From Phyllobacterium calauticae (GTDB taxonomy: Bacteria > Pseudomonadota > Alphaproteobacteria > Rhizobiales > Rhizobiaceae), in NCBI RefSeq assembly GCF_019991125.1, contig NZ_JAGENB010000002.1, positions 372,001 through 436,000 on the forward strand: 64,000 nucleotides of DNA, given 5' to 3'. This document shows positions 9,012 to 21,046 of the stretch, one piece after another. The position numbers and the translations under genes are program-made. The notes under the pieces are model-generated. The model saw only the letters and a program-made list of their open reading frames with translations. It was not told the DNA's origin and made no database searches. Each line of letters starts with the position of its first letter. Position 1 is the first letter of the stretch.

Positions 9012-9571
9012 TCGCGATGCAATACAGTTTCACCCTGCCTGCCGATTATGACATGGGGATCATCGACCGGCGGATCGCCGAGAAGGGGCATCTGCTCGAC
9101 AACTATCCGCATCTGCGCTTCAAGGCCTATCTGTCGGCCCGCCGCACGGATGCAACCCGCAGCCGCGACAACCTCTATGCGCCGTTTTATCTGTGGGACG
9201 ATGTGGAGGGCTTGAACAATTTTCTCGGCGGGGACGGGTTTGCCGGCGTGTCGGGCGCGTTCGGCCGGCCGCAGGTAAAGTCCTGGTTTGTCTGGCAGGC
9301 CTTCGTGTCGCCCGACGTGTCGCAGGCGGCGTTTGCGACGCGGGAGATTGCGCCGGTCGACGCCTCCATACCCCTGGGCGAAAGACGCAAACAGGAAAGC
9401 GGGCGGGTGTTACGGGATGGCGAAGACAACGGTATTCTTGCATCCGTGGCGGGTTTCGAGCCGGCCACATGGACGGTGGTGCGTTTCCGGCTGTGGGCTG
9501 CGGAGCAGCCGGAACAGGCCGATGAAGCGACCCGGATTTACCGGGTAGGGCATATGTCGCTGCCGAAATAA
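9008..9571 (+). CDS. DUF4865 family protein
   Basis: 187-residue soluble protein. The N-terminal half (MIAMQYSFTLPADYDMGIIDRRI through YLWDDVEGLNNFLGGDGFAGV) resembles the DUF4865 family, annotated elsewhere as putative monooxygenase-like on dimeric alpha/beta-barrel grounds. No catalytic residues are established. It is the last gene of the LysR-linked cassette and overlaps the cupin gene by 4 bp. The work of the set is probably breakdown or detoxification of a small organic compound (inference from a tautomerase and a cupin side by side). Confidence 0.75.
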   Translation: MIAMQYSFTLPADYDMGIIDRRIAEKGHLLDNYPHLRFKAYLSARRTDATRSRDNLYAPFYLWDDVEGLNNFLGGDGFAGVSGAFGRPQVKSWFVWQAFVSPDVSQAAFATREIAPVDASIPLGERRKQESGRVLRDGEDNGILASVAGFEPATWTVVRFRLWAAEQPEQADEATRIYRVGHMSLPK

Positions 9572-9702
9572 GGGAATATGTTCTTTTCTCAACTCATTTC
9601 TGCCTCCGCCACAAATTTGGACGAATAGATGGCAATAAGATTGCTGATTCTGTTGGCTTGTGGTTTAAGAACGCGCAACTGACAGTGAGTTTGACAGTAT
9701 CT

Positions 9703-9748
9703 AGAGCATGATGCGCAAACGTGATATCGGATTTGCGCAGAATGCTCT
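9703..9748. repeat. extragenic palindrome upstream of bamD
   Basis: Imperfect 46-bp inverted repeat: AGAGCAT at 9703-9709 pairs with ATGCTCT at 9742-9748, and GCGCAAA at 9713-9719 pairs with TTTGCGC at 9732-9738. Palindromes flanked by AGAGCATGAT-type ends are scattered in Rhizobiales intergenic regions. It lies 28 bp before the bamD start and would form a hairpin in the leader. Confidence 0.7.
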
Positions 9749-9775
9749 AATTTCTTGAATGGGGCCTAAGACAGA

Positions 9776-10666
9776 ATGGCGAGTTGCAGAATGTCGATGA
9801 GTGCAGGGTTTGGCAGCAAGGCCCGGTTGGCCCTTCTTATGGCGTCCGTTGCCGGTGCAACAGCCATTTCCGGTTGTGCTTCGAACGATAAGGACCTCGA
9901 CCTGTCGGCCTATGTCGACACAATCGAGCCTGCCGATGTGCTGTACAATCAGGCCCTCGCCAATCTGAATGCCGGGCGCCTCGACGAGGCCGCCAAGAAG
10001 TTCGATGCCGTCGACCGCCAGCATCCCTATTCCGAATTCGCCCGCAAGGCGCTGGTGATGGGGGCTTTCGCCAATTACCGTGCCGGCAAGTATGACGACT
10101 CGCTCGCCATGACCAAGCGCTACATCGCGCTGTATCCGACGCAGCCGGAAGCCGCCTACGCCTATTACATCACCGGCCTGTGCTACTACCGCCAGATCCC
10201 GGACGTGACGCGCGAACAGACCATGACACGCCGCTCCATCACGGCGTTCAATGAAGTCGTCGAGCGTTTCCCGCAGTCGGAATATGTCGATGATTCCAAG
10301 GAAAAGATCCGTTTCGGCCGCGACCAGCTCGCCGGCAAGGAAATGCAGGTCGGCCGCTATTATCTGGAACGCAAGGAATATCTGGCGTCGATCAAGCGCT
10401 TCCGCGGCGTTGTCGAACAATATTCCAACACCCGCCATGTCGAAGAAGCACTGGCGCGTCTGACGGAAGCCTATTATGCGCTGGGTCTGACCAGCGAGGC
10501 GCAGTCGGCCGCAGCGGTGCTCGGACAGAACTACCCGGACAGCCAGTGGTACAAGGACAGCTACAAGCTGCTGCAGAGCGGCGGTCTGGAGCCACGCCAG
10601 AATGCCGGTTCCTGGCTGTCACAGGCTGCCCAGACGATCGTGGGCAGCAAGAAAAATGGCGCCTGA
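9776..10666 (+). CDS. bamD: outer membrane assembly lipoprotein BamD
   Basis: TPR-repeat lipoprotein of the BAM complex that inserts beta-barrel proteins into the outer membrane; 296 residues. The N-terminus is a lipoprotein signal with lipobox AISGC, and the mature part opens [19 protein letters not shown] motifs follow ([79 protein letters not shown]). ATGs at 9791 and 9797 are alternative starts that would shorten the signal's leading part. recN follows after 23 bp and may be co-transcribed. Confidence 0.95.
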   Translation: MASCRMSMSAGFGSKARLALLMASVAGATAISGCASNDKDLDLSAYVDTIEPADVLYNQALANLNAGRLDEAAKKFDAVDRQHPYSEFARKALVMGAFANYRAGKYDDSLAMTKRYIALYPTQPEAAYAYYITGLCYYRQIPDVTREQTMTRRSITAFNEVVERFPQSEYVDDSKEKIRFGRDQLAGKEMQVGRYYLERKEYLASIKRFRGVVEQYSNTRHVEEALARLTEAYYALGLTSEAQSAAAVLGQNYPDSQWYKDSYKLLQSGGLEPRQNAGSWLSQAAQTIVGSKKNGA

Positions 10667-10689
10667 TCCACTATTAACCTGAGCGATTC

Positions 10690-12369
10690 ATGCTTTCGCA
10701 CCTGTCGATCCGCGATATTGTTCTGATTGAACGGCTCGACATTGAGTTTCGCGATGGCTTGTCGGTACTCACCGGCGAGACCGGCGCCGGAAAATCCATC
10801 CTTCTCGATGCCTTGTCGCTCGCCCTCGGCGCGCGCGGCGATGCCTCGCTGGTGCGCCACGGCGCGGAGCAGGGGCAGGTGACGGCCGTGTTCGACGTGG
10901 CCGGTGCCCATCCTGCCCGCGAACTCCTGCGCGACAACGACATCAGCGATGACGGCGACATCATCCTGCGCCGCGTGCAGACATCGGATGGCCGCAGCCG
11001 CGTCTTCATCAACGATCAGGCCGCAAGCGTCACGCTGTTGAAGGAGCTCGGCCGGAGACTGGTCGAAATCCATGGCCAGCACGATGACCGCGCGCTGATT
11101 GATATCGATATTCACCGCTCGCTCCTCGACGCTTTCGGTTCGCTGGAAACCAAGGCGGCAACGGTCCGCTCATTGCACAAGACCTGGCGGGATGCGGAAA
11201 ACACGCTGGTGCGGCATCGCGCCAAGGTTGAGGCGGCGACGCGCGAGGCGGATTATCTGCGCGCCTCCGTCGACGAGCTGACAAAGCTCGATCCGGAGCC
11301 GCTGGAAGAAGAGGCGCTGGCCACCAGGCGCACGGAAATGATGCGCTCGGAAAAGATTGCGGGCGATGTCAACGATGCCAACGAGGTGCTGTCCGGCTCC
11401 GGTTCGCCGGTGCCGTCGCTGGCGAGCCTCGTGCGGCGGCTGGAGCGCAAGGTGCCGGAAGCGCCGCAACTGCTGGAACCGGTGGTCAAGGCCATTGACG
11501 AGGCGCTCAACGCCCTGACGGAAGCGCAGAACGGCATTGAACAGGCCATCCGTGCCATTGATTTCGATCCGCGTATTCTCGAGCAGACGGAAGAGCGGCT
11601 TTTCGCGCTGCGCGGTGCCGCCCGCAAATATTCCGTACCGGTGGACGATCTCGCCGGCCTGCGCGACAGGATGGATGCGGATCTCGCGGATATCGATGCG
11701 GGCGCCGAGCGGCTTGGCGCGCTGGAAAAGGAAGCTGTTGCAGCGCGGGCCGCCTATGACGAAGCGGCGGCGATCCTGTCACGGGAACGGCACGAAACCG
11801 CCGGTCACCTCAAGGCAGCCGTCATGGCCGAGCTTCCCGCTTTGAAACTGGAGCGGGCCGAATTCATCGTCGAGATGGCGGCGGACCCGGAAAACCGCCT
11901 GCCCGAGGGCATCGATACGGTCGAATACTGGGTGCGGACCAATCCCGGCACCCGGGCTGGGCCGATGATGAAGGTGGCGTCGGGCGGCGAGCTGTCGCGT
12001 TTCCTGCTGGCACTCAAAGTGGCGCTGGCCGATCGCGGTTCGGCGCCGACACTGGTGTTCGACGAAATCGACACGGGGGTTGGCGGTGCCGTGGCCGATG
12101 CCATCGGCCAGCGCCTGCGCCGCCTGTCGGACCGGGTGCAGGTGCTGTCGGTCACCCATGCGCCGCAGGTGGCGGCACGGGCGCAGACGCATTTTCTCAT
12201 CGCCAAATCCGCCAGGGGCGATGACCGTGTTGCCACGTCCATCCATGCGATGGAAACGGGCGACCGCCAGGAAGAGATTGCCCGGATGCTGGCCGGTGCC
12301 AGCGTTACGGATGAAGCACGTGCCGCCGCGGTGCGGCTTCTGCGTGAGAACAGCGCCGCTGCCTCCTGA
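10690..12369 (+). CDS. recN: DNA repair protein RecN
   Basis: SMC-like ATPase acting early in double-strand break repair; 559 residues. Walker A GETGAGKS is at 29-36, the ABC signature is in VASGGELSRFLLAL, and Walker B LVFDEIDTGVGG is near residue 455; the middle is coiled coil. No clear LexA box was seen upstream. The last codon and TGA stop fall inside a copy of the dispersed GTTCGAC repeat, so the C-terminal ENSAAAS may have been set by insertion of that repeat. Confidence 0.96.
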   Translation: MLSHLSIRDIVLIERLDIEFRDGLSVLTGETGAGKSILLDALSLALGARGDASLVRHGAEQGQVTAVFDVAGAHPARELLRDNDISDDGDIILRRVQTSDGRSRVFINDQAASVTLLKELGRRLVEIHGQHDDRALIDIDIHRSLLDAFGSLETKAATVRSLHKTWRDAENTLVRHRAKVEAATREADYLRASVDELTKLDPEPLEEEALATRRTEMMRSEKIAGDVNDANEVLSGSGSPVPSLASLVRRLERKVPEAPQLLEPVVKAIDEALNALTEAQNGIEQAIRAIDFDPRILEQTEERLFALRGAARKYSVPVDDLAGLRDRMDADLADIDAGAERLGALEKEAVAARAAYDEAAAILSRERHETAGHLKAAVMAELPALKLERAEFIVEMAADPENRLPEGIDTVEYWVRTNPGTRAGPMMKVASGGELSRFLLALKVALADRGSAPTLVFDEIDTGVGGAVADAIGQRLRRLSDRVQVLSVTHAPQVAARAQTHFLIAKSARGDDRVATSIHAMETGDRQEEIARMLAGASVTDEARAAAVRLLRENSAAAS

Positions 12370-12389
12370 GCTCGTCGAACCACGCACCA
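12363..12389. repeat. dispersed palindromic repeat, copy 2, at recN stop
   Basis: CTCCTGAGCTCGTCGAACCACGCACC is the reverse-strand form of the TGCGTGGTTCGACAAGCTCA element found complete at 37981. The recN TGA (12367-12369) lies inside it. The rest of the 149-bp recN-ligA gap shows no other clear feature. Confidence 0.65.
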
Positions 12390-12422
12390 TCTTCATGCAG
12401 GGCGGGTTGTGGCAGGAGCTGA

Positions 12423-15364
<2,942 letters not shown>

Positions 15365-15446
15365 TGTGCCGACGGGACAAATGTGGTGCTGCGGCAACAC
15401 CGTTCCGGCCAATAAATCGGCCTGAAATAATTGGTGTATTTAATAT

Positions 15447-15461
15447 TGACTTTTATAGTCA
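15447..15461 (+). promoter_or_regulatory. candidate iron-responsive (IRO/RirA-type) box
   Basis: TGA-CTTTTATAG-TCA matches exactly the TGA-N9-TCA iron-responsive operator known for RirA control in rhizobia. It lies in an AT-rich stretch 128 bp before the TonB receptor start. The short core means chance matches occur, but position and target make it plausible. Confidence 0.6.
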
Positions 15462-15588
15462 TGTTTTTGTACTGAACAAATGTACAGCGTGAATACACGC
15501 AGATAATTTCCGCTCAGCAAGCCATGAACACGGCGCGGTCTTCGCGCTCAACGTTAAGCCAGCCAAGCATTCTCTCGGGGGTTTGGAT

Positions 15589-17853
15589 ATGGTTTTGACA
15601 CGGAACATGCTTGCGCGCCTGATGTGCGGTAGCGCGGGTACCTTGCTGGTTGTGGGGTTGGGCACGGGCGCAGCGTTTGCCCAAAGCGCACCGGCAACCG
15701 GTGAAACAATCGAGCTGGCGCCGATTGTGCTCAAGCGCAATCAGAGCGGCACGGAGGCGACGCCGCTGACGACGACGACCGAGCGGGAAACCATCCAGAA
15801 ACGGATGGTCGATAATTTCCAGGATCTGGGCCGCCGGGTCGATGCGGGCGTCAACTTCAATTCCACCTCGAAGAGTATCAATCTGCGCGGTCTCGACCAG
15901 GACCGGGTGCTGACGACGATCGATGGCATCCGCGTGCCGTGGATTTCCGATCCGCGCGGAACGCAGGGCGGTCTCGACGGCTTCGATTTCGACGGGCTCT
16001 CCAAGATTGACATCACCAAGGGCGCCGACTCAAGCCGCTACGGTTCGGGCGCGCTGGGCGGGGTTGTCCAGATGCGCACGCTCGACCCGTCCGATGTCAT
16101 CAGCGATGGGCGCAATTGGGGCGTTCTGACCAAGGGCACCTATGACAGCGGCGACAAAAGCTGGCGCACCAATGCGGCGGTGGCAGCCCGTGCGGGCAAC
16201 ACGGAATTCCTCGTGCAGGGCGGTTATCGCCAGGGCCACGAAAAGGACACCCCCGGTGATATCGGCGGTTATGGCACTGGACGGACCGAGGCCAATCCGC
16301 TCGATTACGATCAGGGCAATGTGCTGGTAAAACTCTACCAGAATGTCGAAGGCGGCCATCGTTTCGGCCTGACCGGCGAAATCTTCAAAAAGGATTCCGA
16401 TTCGGACAATTTCATCGGAACGACATCGGCCTATGTGCCCGACAGCTTCAAGTCCGGCGAGACTTATGAACGCAAGCGCATTTCCGGCAGCTATGATTAC
16501 ATCGCCCCGGACAAGGGCGGCTGGGTGGATGAGGCGCACGCCGTTGCCTACTGGACGCAGCAGACCCTGACCAATACGACCGATGCAATTCGCTTGCCGG
16601 ATGCCAGGGCGCGGATCATTCGCGGCGACCCGTTCCGCTATGGCTTCCCCTCGGGCGTGTACAAGCGCGACAACGAGCTGAACCTCGATGCCTATGGCTT
16701 TACCGGCTATGTGGTCAAGGAAGCCGAGATCGGCGACATCAGGCACAAGTTCCGTATCGGTACGGAAATCTACCGGCAGAACATGCATCAGTACGCGGCG
16801 GGCGTCGACAATTGCCCGAGCGTCGACTGGAGCAAATTGCCCCAGCCTTTCGGCCCGCAGACCTGCCGCATGCTGCATGCCAACAGTTCCGATATGCCCG
16901 ACGTGCAGTCGACCGGATTCGGCATCTATGCCGAGGATGATATCGAGCTTCTGAATGGCCGTCTGACCCTGACGCCGGGCGGGCGTTTCGACTGGTACGA
17001 GCACAATCCGCAGTCGACCGCAGCCTATGAGCATGGCCCCAACTTTAACGGGACACTGCCGGCGTCCAACAGCGACTCGCGCTTTACGCCGAAGCTGCGG
17101 GCGACCTATCACGCCACCAGCGAGCTTGATTTCTATGTGCAGTGGGCTCAGGGCTTCCGCGCGCCGTCCGCGCAGGAACTGTTCCAGAACTACGGCGCGC
17201 CCGGTTCCTATGCCCGTGTCGGCAATCCCGGCCTGAAGGCGGAGACCAGCAACGGTTTCGAGGTTGGCGCCAAGTATGAGAGCGACAGATATGCGCTGTC
17301 GGCCAGCGTCTTCAACAATTACTACCGCAACTTCATCGACACCGTGACCATTGCACCGCCCGGCGGCGAGTATCCGGTTGGCGGCATCACCGGTTATGCC
17401 AATCTCAATCGCGTGCAGATCTACGGTGCCGAACTCAATGGCCGCGTCAATTTCGCCGAGAACTGGGTGACATGGGCATCGGTTGCCGTCTCGCAGGGCA
17501 AGAACACCGAAACCCAGGAATATCTGAACTCCATCCCGCCGATCCGCGCGATTGTCGGCCTCGGCTACAACGCCGACAGCTGGGGTGCCGATGTTTCGCT
17601 GACGATGGCTGCAGCGCGCGACAAGGTCAGTGGCGGCGGTTTCGTTGCTCCAGGCTATGGCATCGTCGATACGACAGCCTATTGGGAGCCGAAGTTTGCC
17701 AAGGGCATGAAGCTCCAGGCCGGTGTCTTCAACGTCTTCGACAAGAAATACTGGAATGCCACGGATGTCCCGAACGATATCAATCTCGCGGTGGCCGACC
17801 GCTACGCCGAAGTGGGCCGCAGCTTCCGCATTTCGCTGACCCAGAAGTTCTGA
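15589..17853 (+). CDS. TonB-dependent haem/haemoglobin-type outer membrane receptor
   Basis: 754-residue outer membrane transporter. Signal peptide ends near GAAFAQS; the TonB-interacting and plug region follows (SINLRGLDQDRVLTTIDGIRVP, SSRYGSGALGGVVQMRT), then a beta-barrel ending in FRISLTQKF. The FRAP box (523-526) and an NPNL-like NPGL box (546-549) are the landmarks of haem receptors, but the histidine usually lying between them is absent, so haem is likely rather than certain. Start ATG 15589 follows a GGGGG site at 15577-15581. No tonB/exbBD or hmu uptake genes are adjacent. A putative iron box lies upstream. Confidence 0.88.
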   Translation: MVLTRNMLARLMCGSAGTLLVVGLGTGAAFAQSAPATGETIELAPIVLKRNQSGTEATPLTTTTERETIQKRMVDNFQDLGRRVDAGVNFNSTSKSINLRGLDQDRVLTTIDGIRVPWISDPRGTQGGLDGFDFDGLSKIDITKGADSSRYGSGALGGVVQMRTLDPSDVISDGRNWGVLTKGTYDSGDKSWRTNAAVAARAGNTEFLVQGGYRQGHEKDTPGDIGGYGTGRTEANPLDYDQGNVLVKLYQNVEGGHRFGLTGEIFKKDSDSDNFIGTTSAYVPDSFKSGETYERKRISGSYDYIAPDKGGWVDEAHAVAYWTQQTLTNTTDAIRLPDARARIIRGDPFRYGFPSGVYKRDNELNLDAYGFTGYVVKEAEIGDIRHKFRIGTEIYRQNMHQYAAGVDNCPSVDWSKLPQPFGPQTCRMLHANSSDMPDVQSTGFGIYAEDDIELLNGRLTLTPGGRFDWYEHNPQSTAAYEHGPNFNGTLPASNSDSRFTPKLRATYHATSELDFYVQWAQGFRAPSAQELFQNYGAPGSYARVGNPGLKAETSNGFEVGAKYESDRYALSASVFNNYYRNFIDTVTIAPPGGEYPVGGITGYANLNRVQIYGAELNGRVNFAENWVTWASVAVSQGKNTETQEYLNSIPPIRAIVGLGYNADSWGADVSLTMAAARDKVSGGGFVAPGYGIVDTTAYWEPKFAKGMKLQAGVFNVFDKKYWNATDVPNDINLAVADRYAEVGRSFRISLTQKF

Positions 17854-17875
17854 GTTCAGCCGATAGCCGGGTCTG

Positions 17876-17899
17876 GTGTGCGTGTCGAAACACGCACAC
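17876..17899. repeat. dispersed palindromic repeat, copy 3 (hairpin after receptor gene)
   Basis: Perfect 10-bp stem GTGTGCGTGT / ACACGCACAC closed by a CGAA tetraloop, 22 bp after the receptor stop. It is a more symmetrical variant of the GTGCGTGGTTCGA repeat and probably stops or stabilises the receptor mRNA 3' end. Confidence 0.75.
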
Positions 17900-18005
17900 T
17901 ATCGACGCAGTTGGCCAGGCCGTTCGACGCTGCAGCAACATTGATGATAGCGATCAACAATTCTCACGTGACAGGCTGGCCAACCTGCCTTAGACCACGC
18001 TCATC

Positions 18006-18752
18006 ATGAGCGAACAAACATATCAAGACGAAACCACCGTTGCGCGGCGGGCAGGCTTTGGCGTGGAATTCTGGCAGGGGTTCCGTCGTGGGCTTCCCGT
18101 GATGATTGCCTCGGCGCCATTCGGCCTGCTGTTCGGCGCGCTTGCCATCGATAACGGCTTTACCGTGTTTGAAGCGGTGCTGATGAGCGCGGCGATTTTT
18201 GGCGGTGCGAGCCAGATGGTCGGCATCGAACTGTTCGGCCACAATATTCCGGCCTGGCTGATCGTCTTTTCCATCTTCGCGGTCAACTTCCGCCATGTGC
18301 TGTATTCGGCTGCCGTCGGCCGCCGCATCGGTCATTTCACCATTCCCGAAAGCCTGCTGAGCTATTTCCTGCTGACCGATCCGCAATATGCCGAGACCGA
18401 AAAGCGGGCGGAGTCCGGCGTGCCCGTCACCTTTGCCTGGTATCTCGGCGTGGCGACGCCGATCTATGTGATGTGGGTGGTGGAAGCGTGGATCGGCGGG
18501 CTCTTCGGCAATCTGATCAAGGATCCGCATGCGCTGGGGATCGACATGCTGCTGCCGATCTATTTTCTCGGCCTGGTCATGGGTTTCCGCAAACGCTCCA
18601 ACTGGGCGCCCATCGTTATCGCCAGCGGCATCGCATCGATTGTGGCGGCCAAGACCATCGGCTCGCCCTGGCATGTCAGCATCGGCGCGCTCGCGGGTAT
18701 CCTGACCGCCGTGATCGTGGCGAAACCCGATAAAACTACGGGGGAGAACTGA
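18006..18752 (+). CDS. azlC: AzlC family branched-chain amino acid exporter subunit
   Basis: Large subunit of the AzlCD exporter, which removes branched-chain amino acids (and azaleucine) from the cell; 248 residues, inner membrane, about 6-7 membrane segments. Family motifs: GLPVMIASAPFGLLFGALAI, AAIFGGASQMVGIEL, INFRHVLYSA-like VNFRHVLYSAAVGRRI, and FLLTDPQYAET. azlD follows 1 bp after the stop, so the two are made together. Confidence 0.93.
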   Translation: MSEQTYQDETTVARRAGFGVEFWQGFRRGLPVMIASAPFGLLFGALAIDNGFTVFEAVLMSAAIFGGASQMVGIELFGHNIPAWLIVFSIFAVNFRHVLYSAAVGRRIGHFTIPESLLSYFLLTDPQYAETEKRAESGVPVTFAWYLGVATPIYVMWVVEAWIGGLFGNLIKDPHALGIDMLLPIYFLGLVMGFRKRSNWAPIVIASGIASIVAAKTIGSPWHVSIGALAGILTAVIVAKPDKTTGEN

Positions 18753-18753
18753 G

Positions 18754-19050
18754 ATGTCGACGATCTTCTGGATCATCCTGGCCGGTGCCGTGCTGACGTT
18801 CCTGACCCGCATCGGCGGTCATCTCGTCCTGTCGCGCTTCGACCGCGTGCATCCGCGCGTCGAAGTGGCGCTCAATGCCGTGCCTGCTGCGGTTCTGACG
18901 ACGCTGGTCGCGCCCGCCATCGCCACGGCGGACTGGCGCGGCGTGGTTGCGCTGGTGTTTGCCGGGCTGGTTTCCCTGCGGTTCAATGCGCTGACGATGT
19001 TTCTCGCCGGCGCAGCCATGATCATCCTGCTGCGCCAGCTTCCCGTATAA
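18754..19050 (+). CDS. azlD: AzlD small exporter subunit
   Basis: 98-residue membrane protein with three to four hydrophobic segments (FWIILAGAVLTFLTRIGGHL; VALNAVPAAVLTTLVAPAI; GVVALVFAGLVSLRF; LFLAGAAMIILLR-like end). It pairs with AzlC. A GGGGAGAA ribosome site lies inside the azlC end. Its stop is 1 bp from the stop of the convergent aminopeptidase gene, with no terminator between. Confidence 0.92.
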   Translation: MSTIFWIILAGAVLTFLTRIGGHLVLSRFDRVHPRVEVALNAVPAAVLTTLVAPAIATADWRGVVALVFAGLVSLRFNALTMFLAGAAMIILLRQLPV

Positions 19051-19051
19051 A

Positions 19052-20878
19052 TTACCCGAGCGGTTCGGTTGCCTTGATCAGCCAGTCGCGGTCAGCCGCG
19101 CTGGTGTGCGGCAGCAGAACCTTGCGCACCTGTGCGTGATAGGAATCGAGCCATACCAGCTCTTCCCGGATCAGCAGGCTGGTATCGATCAGGCGCTTGT
19201 CGATCGGGCAGAACGTGATCGTTTCGAAACCCATCATCGGGATATCGCCGCCCTCGGGCACGACAGGTTCCGTGACAATGAGCAGGTTTTCCGTGCGGAT
19301 GCCGTAGCCGCCGGGCTTGTAGTAGCCGGGTTCGTTGGACAGGATCATGCCGGGCAGCAGTTCGTGCGTGCCGCGCTTGGAAATGCTCTGCGGACCCTCA
19401 TGCACCGACAGGAACGAGCCGACGCCATGGCCGGTGCCGTGGCCGTAATCATAGCCCTGCTTCCACAGGGCGATACGGGCGAGTACGTCGATGTCCATGC
19501 CGCGCGTGCCCTTGGGGAAGCGCGCGGTGGTGATGGCGATGACGCCTTTGAGCACCAGTGTGAACTTGCGTTTCATGTCGTCCGTCGGCTTGCCGACCGG
19601 CAGGGTACGGGTGATATCGGTCGTGCCGTCGCGGTACTGGCCGCCGCTGTCGATCAGATAGAGCTCGCCATCCTGCAACTTACGGTTTGACTGGGTGTTG
19701 ACGCGGTAATGGGCAAAGGCGCCATTCGGACCAGCACCGGATATGCTGTCGAACGAAAGGTTTTCCAGCGGCATCTGGAACCCTTCGGCCACGCTGCGGC
19801 GGGTTTCCTCCAGCTTCTTCGCCGCATCGATCTCGTCGATGGTGCCGGGTGCCTGCGCGTCGACCCAGGCCAGGAATGACACCATGGCAATGCCGTCGCG
19901 CTCATGCGCTTTGCGTGCGCCGGCCAGTTCAGCGGCGTTTTTCAGGGCGCGGGGCAGGCGGGCAGGATCCGTACCTTCGACAATCCTGCCGCCGGCATGG
20001 TCGACCACGAGCCGCAGTTTTTCCGCCGCGAGCGCCGGGTCGAGCATCACGGCCTTGCCCTGTGCGCCGAGGCTGGCGACATCAGCTTCAAGGGCCGATG
20101 GCGGGCGCAGCGTTGAGAGCTGGGTCAGGTAAGCCTCCGTCTCGATTGGCAGCTTGCGCTTGTCGATGAAGAGCAGCGGTTCGCCGGACACCGGGATGAT
20201 GGCGAAGGACAGGGGCAGCGGCGTGTTGCTGACGTCGTTGCCGCGGATGTTGAAGGCCCAGGCAATGGAGGAGGGATCGGTCAGGACGGTTGCGTCAGCC
20301 TTGGCCTTCTCCACCGCTTCGGCCAGTTCCTTCAACTTGTCGCTGGCGAGTTTCCCGGCATATTTTTCCGGCTGGATGGTCACGGCTTCGAGCGGCGGGG
20401 CAGGCTGGTTTTCCCAGACCAGATCGACCAGATTGTGCTCGACCGCCACCAACGTGCCGCTATTGGCTTCCAGCGCTTCGCGCAGCGCCTTGGTTTCGGC
20501 AATGGTGTGCAGCCACGGGTCGAAGCCGATGGTCAGTTTGCGGCCGCTGTTGCGCAGCCAGACCGGTGGCGGGGTTTCCACCAGGCTTTCCACGCTGAAA
20601 ACCGCCGGGTCGGTCTGCTCGGCTGCCTGCAGCGTGTAGCGGCCGTCGACAAAGAGATGCGCCTTGTTTTTCAGGACAAGCACGACACCGGCGGAACCGG
20701 TGAAACCGGTCAGCCAGGCCAGGCGCTGGGCGCGCGGCGGTACATATTCGCCCTGGTGTTCGTCCGCACGGGGAACGAGAAAACCGTCAAGACCGAGGGA
20801 TTCGAGTTCGGCGCGCAGCTTGGCGACGCGCGGGGCGCCGGTGGCCGGATTGCTGACGACCTCAAACGACTGGAACAT
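19052..20878 (-). CDS. Xaa-Pro aminopeptidase (M24B, aminopeptidase P)
   Basis: Cytoplasmic metallopeptidase that cleaves X-Pro N-terminal bonds; 608 residues, the long three-domain form with two creatinase-like N-terminal domains before the pita-bread catalytic domain. Dinuclear metal ligands are visible: two aspartates in IDSGGQYRDGTTDITRT, His in GHGTGHGVGSFLSVHEGP, and glutamates in LSNEPGYY and TENLL. It is the last gene of a minus-strand run after prmA, from which it is separated by a terminator, so it likely has its own promoter. Confidence 0.95.
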   Translation of the reverse strand: MFQSFEVVSNPATGAPRVAKLRAELESLGLDGFLVPRADEHQGEYVPPRAQRLAWLTGFTGSAGVVLVLKNKAHLFVDGRYTLQAAEQTDPAVFSVESLVETPPPVWLRNSGRKLTIGFDPWLHTIAETKALREALEANSGTLVAVEHNLVDLVWENQPAPPLEAVTIQPEKYAGKLASDKLKELAEAVEKAKADATVLTDPSSIAWAFNIRGNDVSNTPLPLSFAIIPVSGEPLLFIDKRKLPIETEAYLTQLSTLRPPSALEADVASLGAQGKAVMLDPALAAEKLRLVVDHAGGRIVEGTDPARLPRALKNAAELAGARKAHERDGIAMVSFLAWVDAQAPGTIDEIDAAKKLEETRRSVAEGFQMPLENLSFDSISGAGPNGAFAHYRVNTQSNRKLQDGELYLIDSGGQYRDGTTDITRTLPVGKPTDDMKRKFTLVLKGVIAITTARFPKGTRGMDIDVLARIALWKQGYDYGHGTGHGVGSFLSVHEGPQSISKRGTHELLPGMILSNEPGYYKPGGYGIRTENLLIVTEPVVPEGGDIPMMGFETITFCPIDKRLIDTSLLIREELVWLDSYHAQVRKVLLPHTSAADRDWLIKATEPLG

Positions 20879-21018
20879 GGTGATGCAAACCTCTGCTGTT
20901 GGGTGATGGAACCTATCTTTCGATCACGGCGGAGGCAATGGAGGCGCGCGGTTTGCACCGGGTTTTTCAAGACGGCACGCGCCAAAGAACCGGGCACATC
21001 GTCTGCGCCGTCTCAAAC

Positions 21019-21042
21019 AAAGGGCAGCGAAAGCTGCCCTTT
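21019..21042 (-). terminator. terminator after prmA
   Basis: Ten-bp perfect stem (21019-21028 with 21033-21042) with a GAAA-type loop and T-rich flank on the minus strand (CCCTTTGTTTG). It lies just downstream of the prmA stop. Confidence 0.85.
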
Positions 21043-21046
21043 TGAT

